Below are positions 17,289 to 24,969 of a stretch of 43,250 nt of DNA, piece after piece (positions within the stretch are counted from its first letter, which is position 1; each line of letters starts with the position of its first letter). Below the pieces are notes generated by a model. That model had not been told where the DNA came from. It saw only the letters and a program-made list of their open reading frames with translations, and searched no databases. The translations under genes were made by a program, and so were the position numbers. The stretch spans positions 1-43,250 of the forward strand of contig JBFXAN010000042.1 of NCBI GenBank assembly GCA_050184225.1, read 5' to 3'. This DNA is from JBFXAN01 sp050184225. Lineage in GTDB: Bacteria > Chloroflexota > Dehalococcoidia > CAUJGQ01.

Positions 17289-18443
17289 ATGATGACCAGC
17301 ACCCAGACCCAGGCCACCACGGCGGGACGACGCGCGTACCGGCGGATCGTTGCGAAGTTCGGCACGAATATCCTGACGGCGGGCAGCGACCGGCTCGATC
17401 TCGAGATGATGGCGTCGCTCGTCGGGCAGGTGGCGCGGCTGCGGCGCGACGGCTGCGAGGTGGTCGTCGTGACCTCCGGTGGCGTCGCGGCGGGGCGGGA
17501 GCGGTTGCAGGCGCTGCGACGACGGCGGGATCTGCCGTACCGGCAGGTGCTGGCGGCGGTCGGGCAGGTGGAGTTGATGCAGAAGTATCATCAGCTCTTT
17601 GCGTGGCACGACCTGGTCGTGGGGCAGGCGCTACTGACGCGGCGGGATTTGGTCGACCGGGGCGGCTATCTAAACGCGCGGAACACGCTGTTGGCGCTCT
17701 TGGAGTTTGGCGCGGTGCCGGTGGTGAACGAGAACGACACGGTCGCCGTGGACCAGATCGCGGATACGCGGATCGGCGACAACGACAACCTGTCGGCGTT
17801 CGTGGCGAATCTGATCGAGGCGGACCTGCTTGTGATCCTGACGAATACGGGCGGGCTGTATACGGCGGACCCGCATCTCGATCCGACGGCGGCGCTGATC
17901 CCGCGGGTGGACCGGATCGATGCCGAGGTCGAGGCGCTGGCGGGGGGAGCGATCAGTCATCGGGCGATCGGGGGGATGGCGACGAAGCTGCAGGCGGCGC
18001 GGTTGGCGACGGCGTCCGGCGTTGATGTCGTGATCGCGGGGGCGCAGGAGCCGCAGGTGTTGCCGCGGATGGCGGCGGGGGAGGCGATCGGTACCTACTT
18101 TCCGGCGTCGAGCGACCGGGTGGAGAGCCGCAAGCGGTGGATGCTGGCGGGGTTGGCGGCGCGGGGGCAGATGGCAGTGGATGCGGGGGCGGTGCACGCG
18201 CTGCGCGACCTGGGGCGGTCGCTGCTGCCGGCGGGGATCGTCGGCGTCGAGGGGCCGTTCGCGCGGGGCGACACGGTGACGATCGTCAATGGCGACGGCG
18301 ACCGGGTAGCCTTCGGCATCACCAACTACGACCACACGGAGGTTGAGCGCATCCGCGGGCAGAAATCTGAGCGCATCGCCACGATCCTCGGTCACACGTT
18401 TGGTTCCGAGGTCGTGCACCGAAATAACCTTGTCCTCACCTGA
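17289..18443 (+). CDS. proB: Glutamate 5-kinase with PUA domain
   Basis: 384 residues. First step of proline synthesis: phosphorylation of glutamate. The amino-acid kinase domain shows AKFGTNILT (about 22-30), VTSGGVAAGRERL, VVNENDTVAVDQ, IGDNDNLSAFVA and the nucleotide loop GGAISHRAIGGMATKL. A C-terminal PUA domain (from about residue 280, AVDAGAVHAL ... GVEGPFARGDTVTI) has the usual role in feedback control. The ATG at 17289 (followed by a second ATG) lies 22 bp after a TATACT box. The proA gene lies 2.6 kb downstream, separated by a transporter and a small cassette. Confidence 0.95.
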   Translation: MMTSTQTQATTAGRRAYRRIVAKFGTNILTAGSDRLDLEMMASLVGQVARLRRDGCEVVVVTSGGVAAGRERLQALRRRRDLPYRQVLAAVGQVELMQKYHQLFAWHDLVVGQALLTRRDLVDRGGYLNARNTLLALLEFGAVPVVNENDTVAVDQIADTRIGDNDNLSAFVANLIEADLLVILTNTGGLYTADPHLDPTAALIPRVDRIDAEVEALAGGAISHRAIGGMATKLQAARLATASGVDVVIAGAQEPQVLPRMAAGEAIGTYFPASSDRVESRKRWMLAGLAARGQMAVDAGAVHALRDLGRSLLPAGIVGVEGPFARGDTVTIVNGDGDRVAFGITNYDHTEVERIRGQKSERIATILGHTFGSEVVHRNNLVLT

Positions 18444-18528
18444 TCTGAGCGGCGGCGCCAAGGCTCTGCGTGCGGCAGATGCGGCGCGAACCACGGAGCG
18501 GCGGGAGGCGGTCGCGGGCGGCGGCGGG

Positions 18529-19719
18529 ATGCTGCGGTCGTTGCGGCACCGCGACTTCCGGCTGTTCTGGCTGGGGTTGGGGATGGCGCTGACCGGGTTC
18601 CAGGTGCAGCGGGTGGGGCTCGGGTTTCTCGCGTATGAACTGACAGGGTCGGCGTTGTATCTGACGCTGGTCTTTCTTGGAGATTCGCTGCCGATGCTGG
18701 TGCTGTCGCCGATCGGCGGGGTCGTCGGCGACCGGGTGAACCGGAAGCTGGTGCTGGTGATCTCACGGACGACGATCGCGGTGAGCGCGGTAGCAGTGTG
18801 CGTGCTGACGATCACCGGGTTGGTCGAGGCGTGGCAGTTGCTGATCTTCGCGCTGCTGACCGGCGTCTGCTATGCCTTCGACCTGCCGACGCGGCAGGCG
18901 ATGATCCGGGATCTGGTGCCGGAGCGGGACTTCGTCAACGCAGTGGCGCTGTCGTCGAGCGTGATGCAGGGTTCGCGGATCATCGGTCCGGCGATCGGCG
19001 GAGTGACGCTGGCGCTGGTGGGGGCGGGCGGCACGTTTCTGCTGATGGCGGCCGGGCAGATCGGGCAGGTGGTGATGGTGCTGGCGCTGCGAGCGCCGAC
19101 GCCGCGCGGGTCGCAGACGCAGGGGATGCTCGCCAACCTGGTCGAGGGGGCGCGCTTCATCGTGCGCAAGGAGTCGATCTGGATGCTGATGCTGATCTCG
19201 ACGATTCCGGCGCTGTTTGCGATGAACTACACCTCGTTGACGCCGGTGTTCGCACTGGATGTGCTGGACCGTGGGAAGGGCTCGATTGGGGTGATGCTGT
19301 CGGCGGCCGGAGTTGGGGCGCTGGCGGGGTCGGTGCTAGTGGCGGCGTACGGGGACCGGCTCGCGCGGCCGCGGGTGTCGGCGATGATGGCGATCCTGTT
19401 CAGCCTGCTGGTGGTTGCGTTCGCGGTGTCGCGGATCTATCCGCTCTCGCTGGCGCTGCTGGTGCTGATCGGTTGTACCGGTGCGGTGTATACGGTCAGC
19501 AACAGCAGCCTGGTGCAATCGCAGACGCCGCGCGAGATGCAGGGGCGGGTGATGGGCGTCTACCAGATGACGTGGAACGCCCAGTTCTTCGGGGCGCTGG
19601 CGGTCGGTGCGTTCGCCGATGCGGTGGGGGCGCCGAGCGCGCTGGCGCTGGCCGGTCTGATCAGCGCGGGAGTGATCGGGTTGCTGCTGACGGTGCGGCC
19701 GGCGTTGCGGGCGACGTGA
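18529..19719 (+). CDS. MFS transporter (EntS / enterobactin-exporter-like family)
   Basis: 396 residues with about 12 hydrophobic segments. The N-terminal RSLRHRDFRLFWLGLGMALTG and the loop PIGGVVGDRVNRKLVLVISR (motif A) are typical of the MFS-3/EntS-like group of small-molecule exporters. DLPTRQAMIRDLVPERDFVNA and QTPREMQGRVMGVYQM are also family signatures. Substrate cannot be told. The start is uncertain: I use the ATG at 18529 because membrane homology begins there; a TTG at 18430 overlapping the proB end would add 33 residues. It follows proB and may be co-transcribed with it. Confidence 0.85.
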   Translation: MLRSLRHRDFRLFWLGLGMALTGFQVQRVGLGFLAYELTGSALYLTLVFLGDSLPMLVLSPIGGVVGDRVNRKLVLVISRTTIAVSAVAVCVLTITGLVEAWQLLIFALLTGVCYAFDLPTRQAMIRDLVPERDFVNAVALSSSVMQGSRIIGPAIGGVTLALVGAGGTFLLMAAGQIGQVVMVLALRAPTPRGSQTQGMLANLVEGARFIVRKESIWMLMLISTIPALFAMNYTSLTPVFALDVLDRGKGSIGVMLSAAGVGALAGSVLVAAYGDRLARPRVSAMMAILFSLLVVAFAVSRIYPLSLALLVLIGCTGAVYTVSNSSLVQSQTPREMQGRVMGVYQMTWNAQFFGALAVGAFADAVGAPSALALAGLISAGVIGLLLTVRPALRAT

Positions 19720-20044
19720 TCGAAACGAGCACACGAGTTGTGACTGGCTTCCGTAGGTGTGGATGCACCACCATGCCGCTCTGAGGACACGCATCCGCAA
19801 GGGGCGGCAAGGATTGCCTAGGCACCAAGTTATCTAGAGAAGCCGGTCACACCGCAGCGACCGGCTGGTCAGTTCATCGAGACGCGCTGAGCGACTGCGT
19901 GTTTGTACTACCTCCGCTCGCGACTGGGAGCGGGGCCATCAGGCAACACGAATGAATGCGCTGGTCCGGAGAGGGAGAGGTCAACCAGCACATCATGCAT
20001 AAGGTTGCGAAGTCCAATGGGCCGGTGGTCGGTGGGAGGTGCGA
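19720..20044 (+). other. 325-bp gap after the MFS gene with a diverged direct repeat
   Basis: No gene is supported here. The stretch holds the 23-bp sequence at 19805-19827 that recurs with three differences at 20965-20987, on the other side of the two-gene cassette. It also has several GC-rich inverted repeats (for example ACCGGC around 19845-19866). It is less GC-rich toward the right, like the following genes. Confidence 0.35.
19805..19850 (+). repeat. Diverged direct repeat, left copy
   Basis: Core CGGCAAGGATTGCCTAGG... matches 20965-20987 at 20 of 23 positions; weaker similarity continues about 20 bp (…CTAGAGAAGCC vs CTAAAGAAACC). The two copies bracket the genes at 20045-20829. Confidence 0.4.
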
Positions 20045-20402
20045 GTGCCCCTATTCTATAGGATTGTCCGCACGAACCCACCTGTCGTGGAGGATTTTCT
20101 GTCTCAGGAAGCCCAGGGCCGGCCGCGCCCGAATCACCTCGAGCACTTGGAGCTGTACGACGGCATTTCAGTCTACGATAGTGAGGTAGGGGCGCGGAGA
20201 AAGGCCCGTCAGTACTGGGCCAAGACTCAGGCGCTTCCTGGCAAGGCTAGACATTCCGGAGGGTAGGGACGTCGAATTGCGGCGCACACTTGGCCGTGGG
20301 CACTACACACTCTGGGCGGATGCCGATGTTCTTCTGACGCTGGTGGCTTCCATGGTCGAGATGGAACCTCCAGTTGGCAAGGAGACGAGCGATGGCGTAT
20401 GA
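20045..20402 (+). pseudogene. Frameshifted small hypothetical gene
   Basis: Starts at a GTG (20045) with GGGAGG 5 bp upstream. It reads PLFYRIVRTNPPVVEDFLSQ and LELYDGISVYDSEVGARRKARQY in one frame, then hits a stop at 20264-20266. From about 20220 a second frame, one base later, continues sensibly: RRFLARLDIPEGRDVELRRT, then LGRGHYTLWADADVLLTLVA, to a stop at 20400-20402. Joined, the product would be about 118 residues. The shift is near 20213-20222. The second frame overlaps the next gene's start by 11 bp, as expected for a coupled pair, so the two halves belong together. It may be a true mutation, a sequencing error, or a +1 programmed shift. Function not recognised. Confidence 0.6.
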
Positions 20403-20829
20403 GATTTGGGATCTGCAAACCGGCAACGCAGTGGGCGACTTCGACAGCGAAGAGTCCGCTTTGGCTGAGGTGCGCGCCATGATGCAGCAGTATGGCGCCA
20501 AACCGCTCATGCCCTGGGCGTTGGAACGCCACGACGGTGACACGATCGTGCCGGTAGCTGAAGGTGAGCGACTCATGATGCTAGCCCTGGCTGTCGTAGA
20601 GCAAGCCACCGGTGCGACTCGTCAGAATTCTCGGCCTTTCCGTCCAAAGGGTGGTGGGAAATTCGAGATGTACATAGATGCCCGAGGTGCATACCGCTGG
20701 CGGTTCAAAGCGCCGAACGGTCAGACAATTGCGGTTCCCGGCCAGGGCTATCCGAGCAAGGCCGCAGCGGCTGACAGCATTGATGCGGTAATCACTGATG
20801 CACCCCAAGCGGTGGTCATTGCAGCATGA
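20392..20829 (+). CDS. Hypothetical protein with C-terminal DUF1508-like (YegP) domain
   Basis: 145 residues. The N-terminal half (AYEIWDLQTGNAVGDFDSEE, ALAEVRAMMQQYGAKPLMPW) is a short alpha/beta segment of unknown function. The last 60 residues (KFEMYIDARGAYRWRFKAPN then GQTIAVPGQGYPSKAAAADS) match the DUF1508/YegP pattern, in which FxIYxDxxGxYRWRLxAxNG repeats form small dimers; the role is unknown. ATG at 20392 with CAAGGAGAC 8 bp upstream. It overlaps the end of the frameshifted gene and forms a two-gene cassette with it between proB/MFS and proA. Confidence 0.7.
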   Translation: MAYEIWDLQTGNAVGDFDSEESALAEVRAMMQQYGAKPLMPWALERHDGDTIVPVAEGERLMMLALAVVEQATGATRQNSRPFRPKGGGKFEMYIDARGAYRWRFKAPNGQTIAVPGQGYPSKAAAADSIDAVITDAPQAVVIAA

Positions 20830-20964
20830 TCGCCTCGCGGCTGCTACAGCTTCCCCGTAATTGCGCGCTGGTGCGCATGAACCTCGCTGCTTGGTCGGTT
20901 CAGGCGTTTCCCGGTCGTGCCGTGCCTCGGACGGCGTTGTCCGCTTCGTCCGCTCCGCGAAGAT

Positions 20965-21010
20965 CGGCAAGGTTTGTCCAGGCACCACAGACTACCTAAA
21001 GAAACCAGCC
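20965..21010 (+). repeat. Diverged direct repeat, right copy
   Basis: Partner of 19805-19850, in the same orientation, 1160 bp away, just before the proA promoter. See the left copy for the match. Confidence 0.4.
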
Positions 21011-21044
21011 GAACCCGGCACGCGGACGGCAGACGCCGATGCCC

Positions 21045-21050
21045 TATAAT
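21045..21050 (+). promoter_or_regulatory. -10 box upstream of proA
   Basis: TATAAT followed by GGCG, identical over ten bases to the box before acn. It ends 33 bp before the proA ATG (21084). Confidence 0.5.
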
Positions 21051-21083
21051 GGCGTCGAACTCCCTCAAAGCGCAGGACACGCC

Positions 21084-22358
21084 ATGACCGCCATTGCCAG
21101 CGAGTTGGAACAGAAGGGCAGGATTGCCAAGGCCGCGAGCCGAAAGCTGGCGACGCTGCCGAGCGCCGTGAAGGACCGAGCGCTGCTGGCGATCGCGGAG
21201 GCGCTCGCGGCGCAGACAGATGCGATTGTCGCGGCGAACGCGGTCGATGTCGCCGATGCGCGAGACAACGGGCTGGACGAGCACCTGGTCGACCGACTGC
21301 TGCTGACGCCGAGCCGGATCGTGGGGATGGCGGCGGATGTGCGGGCGGTGGCGGCGTTGACTGACCCGGTCGGTGAGACGATCGATATGCGGCGGCTGCC
21401 GAACGGGTTGCAGGTGGGGCGACGGCGGGTGCCGCTCGGGGTGATCGGGACGATCTATGAGAGCCGTCCGAACGTCACCGTCGATATCGCGACGCTCTGT
21501 CTCAAGTCGGGCAACGCGGTGATCCTGCGCGGTGGCAAGGAGGCGATCCGCTCGAATACGGCGCTGGCCCGTCTCCTTCAAGACGCGATCGCAGGGGTCG
21601 GGGTGCCGGAGGGGGCGGTGCAGTTGGTGGAGAGCACCGACCGGGCGCTGGTGGGTGAGATGCTGCGGATGCGGGATGTGATCGACCTGATGATCCCGCG
21701 CGGCAACGCCGACCTGATCCGGCGTGTGTATGAAGAGGCGACGATGCCGGTGGTGGCCGGGGGCATCGGCGTCTGCCACACGTATGTCGATGCCACGGCA
21801 GACCTCGGGATGGCGCGCGACATTGTCGTCAATGCGAAGACGCGGCGGTATTCGATCTGCAACGCGTTGGACACGCTGCTGGTGGATCGGGCGGTGGGGC
21901 AGAATCATCTGCCGCCGATCGCGCGGGCGCTGGTCGAGAGCGGTGTCGAGTTGCGCTGCGATCCAGAAGCGGGCGCGGTACTGGAGTGGAGCGGGATTCC
22001 GTTTGTGCCGGCGGTCGAGGAGGATTTCGGCACGGAGTTTCTGGCGCTGCGGGCGGCGGTGCGGTTAGTCGATGGGATCGAGGGGGCGCTGGCGCACATC
22101 GAGGAGTACGGTTCCGGGCACTCCGAGGCAATCGTGACGGAGAACTACGGCAACGCACAGCGGTTCCTCGACGAGGTCGATGCAGCGGCCGTGTACGTGA
22201 ACGCGAGCACGCAGTTCACCGACGGAGCGCAGTTTGGACTCGGCGCCGAGGTAGGGATCTCGACCCAGAAAATGCACGCCCGCGGGCCAATGGGTCTGCG
22301 CGAACTGACGTCCTATAAGTGGATCATCTACGGCGAGGGCCAAACGAGGCCGGTGTAA
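21084..22358 (+). CDS. proA: Glutamate-5-semialdehyde dehydrogenase (gamma-glutamyl phosphate reductase)
   Basis: 424 residues. Second step of proline synthesis: NADPH-dependent reduction of glutamyl phosphate, the product of ProB. Seen are PLGVIGTIYESRPNVTVDIA, GNAVILRGGKEAIRSN, the catalytic cysteine region KTRRYSICNALDTLLV, YGSGHSEAIVTEN and AVYVNASTQFTDGAQFGLGAEVGIS. The frame is open from 21039, but that ATG overlaps the -10 box, so the ATG at 21084 is taken; the family sequence begins there. It has its own promoter-like box, consistent with its separation from proB. Confidence 0.95.
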   Translation: MTAIASELEQKGRIAKAASRKLATLPSAVKDRALLAIAEALAAQTDAIVAANAVDVADARDNGLDEHLVDRLLLTPSRIVGMAADVRAVAALTDPVGETIDMRRLPNGLQVGRRRVPLGVIGTIYESRPNVTVDIATLCLKSGNAVILRGGKEAIRSNTALARLLQDAIAGVGVPEGAVQLVESTDRALVGEMLRMRDVIDLMIPRGNADLIRRVYEEATMPVVAGGIGVCHTYVDATADLGMARDIVVNAKTRRYSICNALDTLLVDRAVGQNHLPPIARALVESGVELRCDPEAGAVLEWSGIPFVPAVEEDFGTEFLALRAAVRLVDGIEGALAHIEEYGSGHSEAIVTENYGNAQRFLDEVDAAAVYVNASTQFTDGAQFGLGAEVGISTQKMHARGPMGLRELTSYKWIIYGEGQTRPV

Positions 22359-22523
22359 GCTGTTAGCGATTAGCTGTTAGCGATTAGCCGTTAGGCGACT
22401 GCCGGGAGTGGTTCGTTCAAGCTTCCGAGACACAACCGTCCGAAGGGGAAGATTGAATGCCAAGAACGCAGGCTAACGGCTAATCGCTAACGGCTAACAG
22501 CTAACAGCTAACAGCTAACAGCT
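22358..22523. repeat. Iterated 8-mer palindrome (GCTGTTAG / CTAACAGC)
   Basis: The left arm (22358-22394) starts in the proA stop codon and consists of GCTGTTAG/GCGATTAG units. The right arm (22471-22523) has seven complementary CTAACGG/CTAACAG units running to the Shine-Dalgarno sequence of the next gene. The arms enclose 76 bp of other sequence. The repeat has the same construction as the 7-mer element at 3597 with a different unit. There are no spacers, so it is not a CRISPR array. Confidence 0.85.
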
Positions 22524-22535
22524 TGGAGGAGCCCC

Positions 22536-22868
22536 ATGCCCTACCACTTCGAACGCGAGGCGCGCACACCCTACTCCGAGATCTTCGTCATCGAGAACGA
22601 GGCGGGCGAGGATACCGGTCGGGTTGACCTGCACTTCACCCCGAGCGTAACGTACGCGACGCTGTGTCTGACCGAGGGGTTCAGCGAAGAGGACATTCAG
22701 GAACTGATCGCTCAGATCGACGAGCGCCTGGTGATGACCACCGATCCGTATCGCGAGGATCTCGTCGTCACCGTCTGGACGGGGCGGGAAACCGGCGTCT
22801 ATTCGGACGAGGACATGGACGACGAGGAGGGTGAGATCGAGTACGAAGAGGACGAGGAACGGGTCTGA
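22536..22868 (+). CDS. Acidic hypothetical protein
   Basis: 110 residues, not recognised. The first 85 residues look like a compact alpha/beta domain (FEREARTPYSEIFVIENEAG, LHFTPSVTYATLCLTEGFSE, EEDIQELIAQIDERLV). The last 25 are almost all Asp/Glu (a D/E-rich tail). No membrane segment or signal. GGAGGAG 7 bp before the ATG supports expression. It ends at a repeat element separating it from the convergent Rieske gene. An acidic tail can mean nucleic-acid mimicry or solubility; neither can be shown here. Confidence 0.65.
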   Translation: MPYHFEREARTPYSEIFVIENEAGEDTGRVDLHFTPSVTYATLCLTEGFSEEDIQELIAQIDERLVMTTDPYREDLVVTVWTGRETGVYSDEDMDDEEGEIEYEEDEERV

Positions 22869-22875
22869 TTCCCCG

Positions 22876-23052
22876 ATACCTAACCCCCCGGCCCCCTTCC
22901 CTCGCAGGGAAGGGGGTGCACGCATCAACCGAGGTCTGCCCGTATCACGTCTGATCGTGGGATGTCCATCCCCATGCCACCATCGCTGAAGAGGACGCCC
23001 CCTTCCCTGCGAGGGAAGGGGGCGCTGTGAGCGTAGCGAACCGGGTTAGGTA
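22876..23052. repeat. Composite palindromic repeat, type B, copy 2 (inverted)
   Basis: About 177 bp. Outer ends ATACCTAACCCCCC and GGGTTAGGTA; inner hairpins CCCTTCCCTCGCAGGGAAGGG and CCCTTCCCTGCGAGGGAAGGG at the two ends. The interior, read in reverse complement, aligns with the copies at 1692 and 43151 (AGCGATGGT...CAGACGTGATACGGGCA). The right arm has an extra 18 bp (CGCTGTGAGCGTAGCGAA) between its G-run and the terminal GGGTTAGG. It lies between two convergent genes. Confidence 0.8.
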
Positions 23053-23060
23053 ATTTAGGG

Positions 23061-24011
23061 TCAGATCACGTTTACCCAGACGTAGCCGTCATCGACCTTG
23101 ACGTCGTAGGTGCGGAGCTCGGAGGCGGTACGGCGGAAGTCGATCACGGAGAGCATGCGGCCTTTGACGAAGTGGTCGCGTTTGAAGTCCTCCGAGTACG
23201 GCTCGCGCATGACGAGGCCGTTGCGCAGGTCGAACTGGGCACCGTGCCAGGGGCAGGTGATGCAGTAGGTGGCCGGGTCGAGCGTGCCGTCGGCGAGGCC
23301 GGAGATGGCGGATAGCTCGGGCGCGTGGGTGCAGGTGCCGTCGACGGCGTAGTAGTCGCCCTCAATGTTGGCGAGCAGCAGGCGGTTGCCATCGAGCTTG
23401 ATCTCGGTCATCTCGCCGGGGGCGAGGTGGCCGGTGCGGATCGCGCGGCGCCACGCGTCGAAGTCCACGCCACGCGGATAGGCGCGGCCACGATCGACGG
23501 CGCGGTCTGCCTGCATTCGGCGATTGCGGCGGATGATCTCGGCGCGTTCTTTGTTGTAGAGTCCACGCACCCGCGGCGCGCCCTCGCTCACAGCGCGGTC
23601 GATTTTGAAGCCCAGTTCGATGAAGGTCGGGCGCACTTGGTTGAAGTGCCAGTGCTCCGGGTCGGCGACGACCTCAGGATAGAAGGCCGCGATCGCCCGG
23701 CCGATGTCTTCATCGAGGAACGGGGCCGGTTCGTGATGATGGCGGAACGATGCCTTGTTGTCGAGCCAAAACTCTTCGAGCTCGCTGGCGGTGGCGTGGT
23801 TGCGGATGCCGAGACCGTAGGCCTCGTCGTTGAGCATTTCCACCTCGACCGGACCTTCCGGAGCGGCGACGAAGCCGTCGTAGAGCGATTGCAGCCCTTC
23901 GGCGACCTCCTGGTGCTCTCGTGTACCCGAGCGAAGGCGGCCCGCCTCGGCGAGCAGCAGATAGGCGAATGCGGTGCGCTCCTCCGGAGCCACTTCCAGC
24001 GTGCAGGTCAT
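23061..24011 (-). CDS. Rieske [2Fe-2S] protein with a long unassigned N-terminal domain
   Basis: 316 residues. Residues about 200-316 form a Rieske domain: CTHAPEL (Cys227, His229) and CPWHGAQFD (Cys253, His256) ligate the 2Fe-2S cluster, as in ferredoxins of ring-hydroxylating dioxygenases. The N-terminal 200 residues are mostly helical and histidine-rich (FRHHHEPAPFLDEDIGRAI, ADPEHWHFNQVRP) and do not match the catalytic domain of oxygenases that I know. No signal peptide or membrane anchor. The ATG at 24011 has GGGAGAG upstream and the family-like start TCTLEV. It may be an electron carrier or redox enzyme; function unknown. Confidence 0.75.
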   Translation of the reverse strand: MTCTLEVAPEERTAFAYLLLAEAGRLRSGTREHQEVAEGLQSLYDGFVAAPEGPVEVEMLNDEAYGLGIRNHATASELEEFWLDNKASFRHHHEPAPFLDEDIGRAIAAFYPEVVADPEHWHFNQVRPTFIELGFKIDRAVSEGAPRVRGLYNKERAEIIRRNRRMQADRAVDRGRAYPRGVDFDAWRRAIRTGHLAPGEMTEIKLDGNRLLLANIEGDYYAVDGTCTHAPELSAISGLADGTLDPATYCITCPWHGAQFDLRNGLVMREPYSEDFKRDHFVKGRMLSVIDFRRTASELRTYDVKVDDGYVWVNVI

Positions 24012-24117
24012 GCAGGTCACTCTCCCGGCGCGTCGGGGCTGGCGGTGTCGCCAGTGTATCGCATGTGAAACTTTCCACGGAATCATCCGGGAAAGGGGGG
24101 CGTGGTAGGCTCGATGG

Positions 24118-24969
24118 GTGATCTTCGATGCGCATACGCATGTCTTTCCCAGGTCGTTCATTGACGAGCGCGACCGGTTGGCGCGCGATGAGCCGGTTTT
24201 CGCGGAACTGTACGCGTCGCCGCGGGCGCGGATGGCGACCGATGCGGAGTTATCGGCCGCGATGGATGTGGCCGGTGTCGAGCGGGCCGTGATCGCGGGG
24301 TTTGCGTGGGCGGATGTGCGGCGGTGCGTGGCGCACAATGATGCGCTGCTCGATGCGGCGGCGCGGTCCGGGGGACGGCTGATCGCGTTGTGCTGCGTTC
24401 CGGCCGGCGATCCGGCTGTCTCGGTTCGGGAGATGGAGCGCTGCGTGGCGGCGGGGGCAATGGGGTTCGGCGAGTTGCGGTTGTCCTCTCTTGGGGCGGC
24501 GGGTGGGGATGATCAGTTGGTTCAGGCAGTTGCGCAAGCGGCGGCATCGATGGACGCTGTGCTGATGCTGCATGCGAGCGAGCCGGTTGGCCATGCGTAT
24601 CCGGGGAAGACGGGTGGTCCGCTGGCGGATGTCTGGGGATTTGTCTCGGCACATGCAGGGGTGACGGCGATCCTGGCGCATCTGGGCGGTGGGCTGCCGT
24701 TCTACGCGCACATGCCGGAGGTGCGGGCCGCGTTCGACCGCGTTTATGTCGACACGGCGGCGGTGCCGTGGCTCTATGAGCGGACGGCGCTGCGGACGGT
24801 GATCGATCTGATCGGGCATGAGCGGCTGCTCTTTGGCAGCGACTTCCCGCTGCGTCATCCGCGACAGGATCTCCGCTGGTTGCGTGCGACCGGTCTGGAG
24901 CGGCATGAACTCGCGGCGGTGCTCGGCGACAATGCATCGGCGCTGTTCGAGCGGGGCGGCACATGCTAA
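24118..24969 (+). CDS. Amidohydrolase-family metal-dependent hydrolase
   Basis: 283 residues, a TIM-barrel amidohydrolase of the amidohydro-rel 2 type (aminocarboxymuconate-semialdehyde decarboxylase-like). Metal ligands are visible in FDAHTHVF near the start and in ILAHLGGG; LLFGSDFPLRHP near residue 240 supplies the last aspartate. Substrate unknown. The GTG at 24118 begins directly with the family start IFDAHTH; no Shine-Dalgarno sequence is seen and a weak TAGGCT lies 6 bp upstream, so the message may be leaderless. It overlaps thpR by 7 bp and is divergent from the Rieske gene. Confidence 0.8.
   Translation: MIFDAHTHVFPRSFIDERDRLARDEPVFAELYASPRARMATDAELSAAMDVAGVERAVIAGFAWADVRRCVAHNDALLDAAARSGGRLIALCCVPAGDPAVSVREMERCVAAGAMGFGELRLSSLGAAGGDDQLVQAVAQAAASMDAVLMLHASEPVGHAYPGKTGGPLADVWGFVSAHAGVTAILAHLGGGLPFYAHMPEVRAAFDRVYVDTAAVPWLYERTALRTVIDLIGHERLLFGSDFPLRHPRQDLRWLRATGLERHELAAVLGDNASALFERGGTC

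Noticed and set aside
22471..22523. Tandem short repeats considered as a CRISPR array
   Set aside because: Units of 7-8 bp are contiguous with no spacers, and the left arm holds their complement; it is an iterated palindrome.
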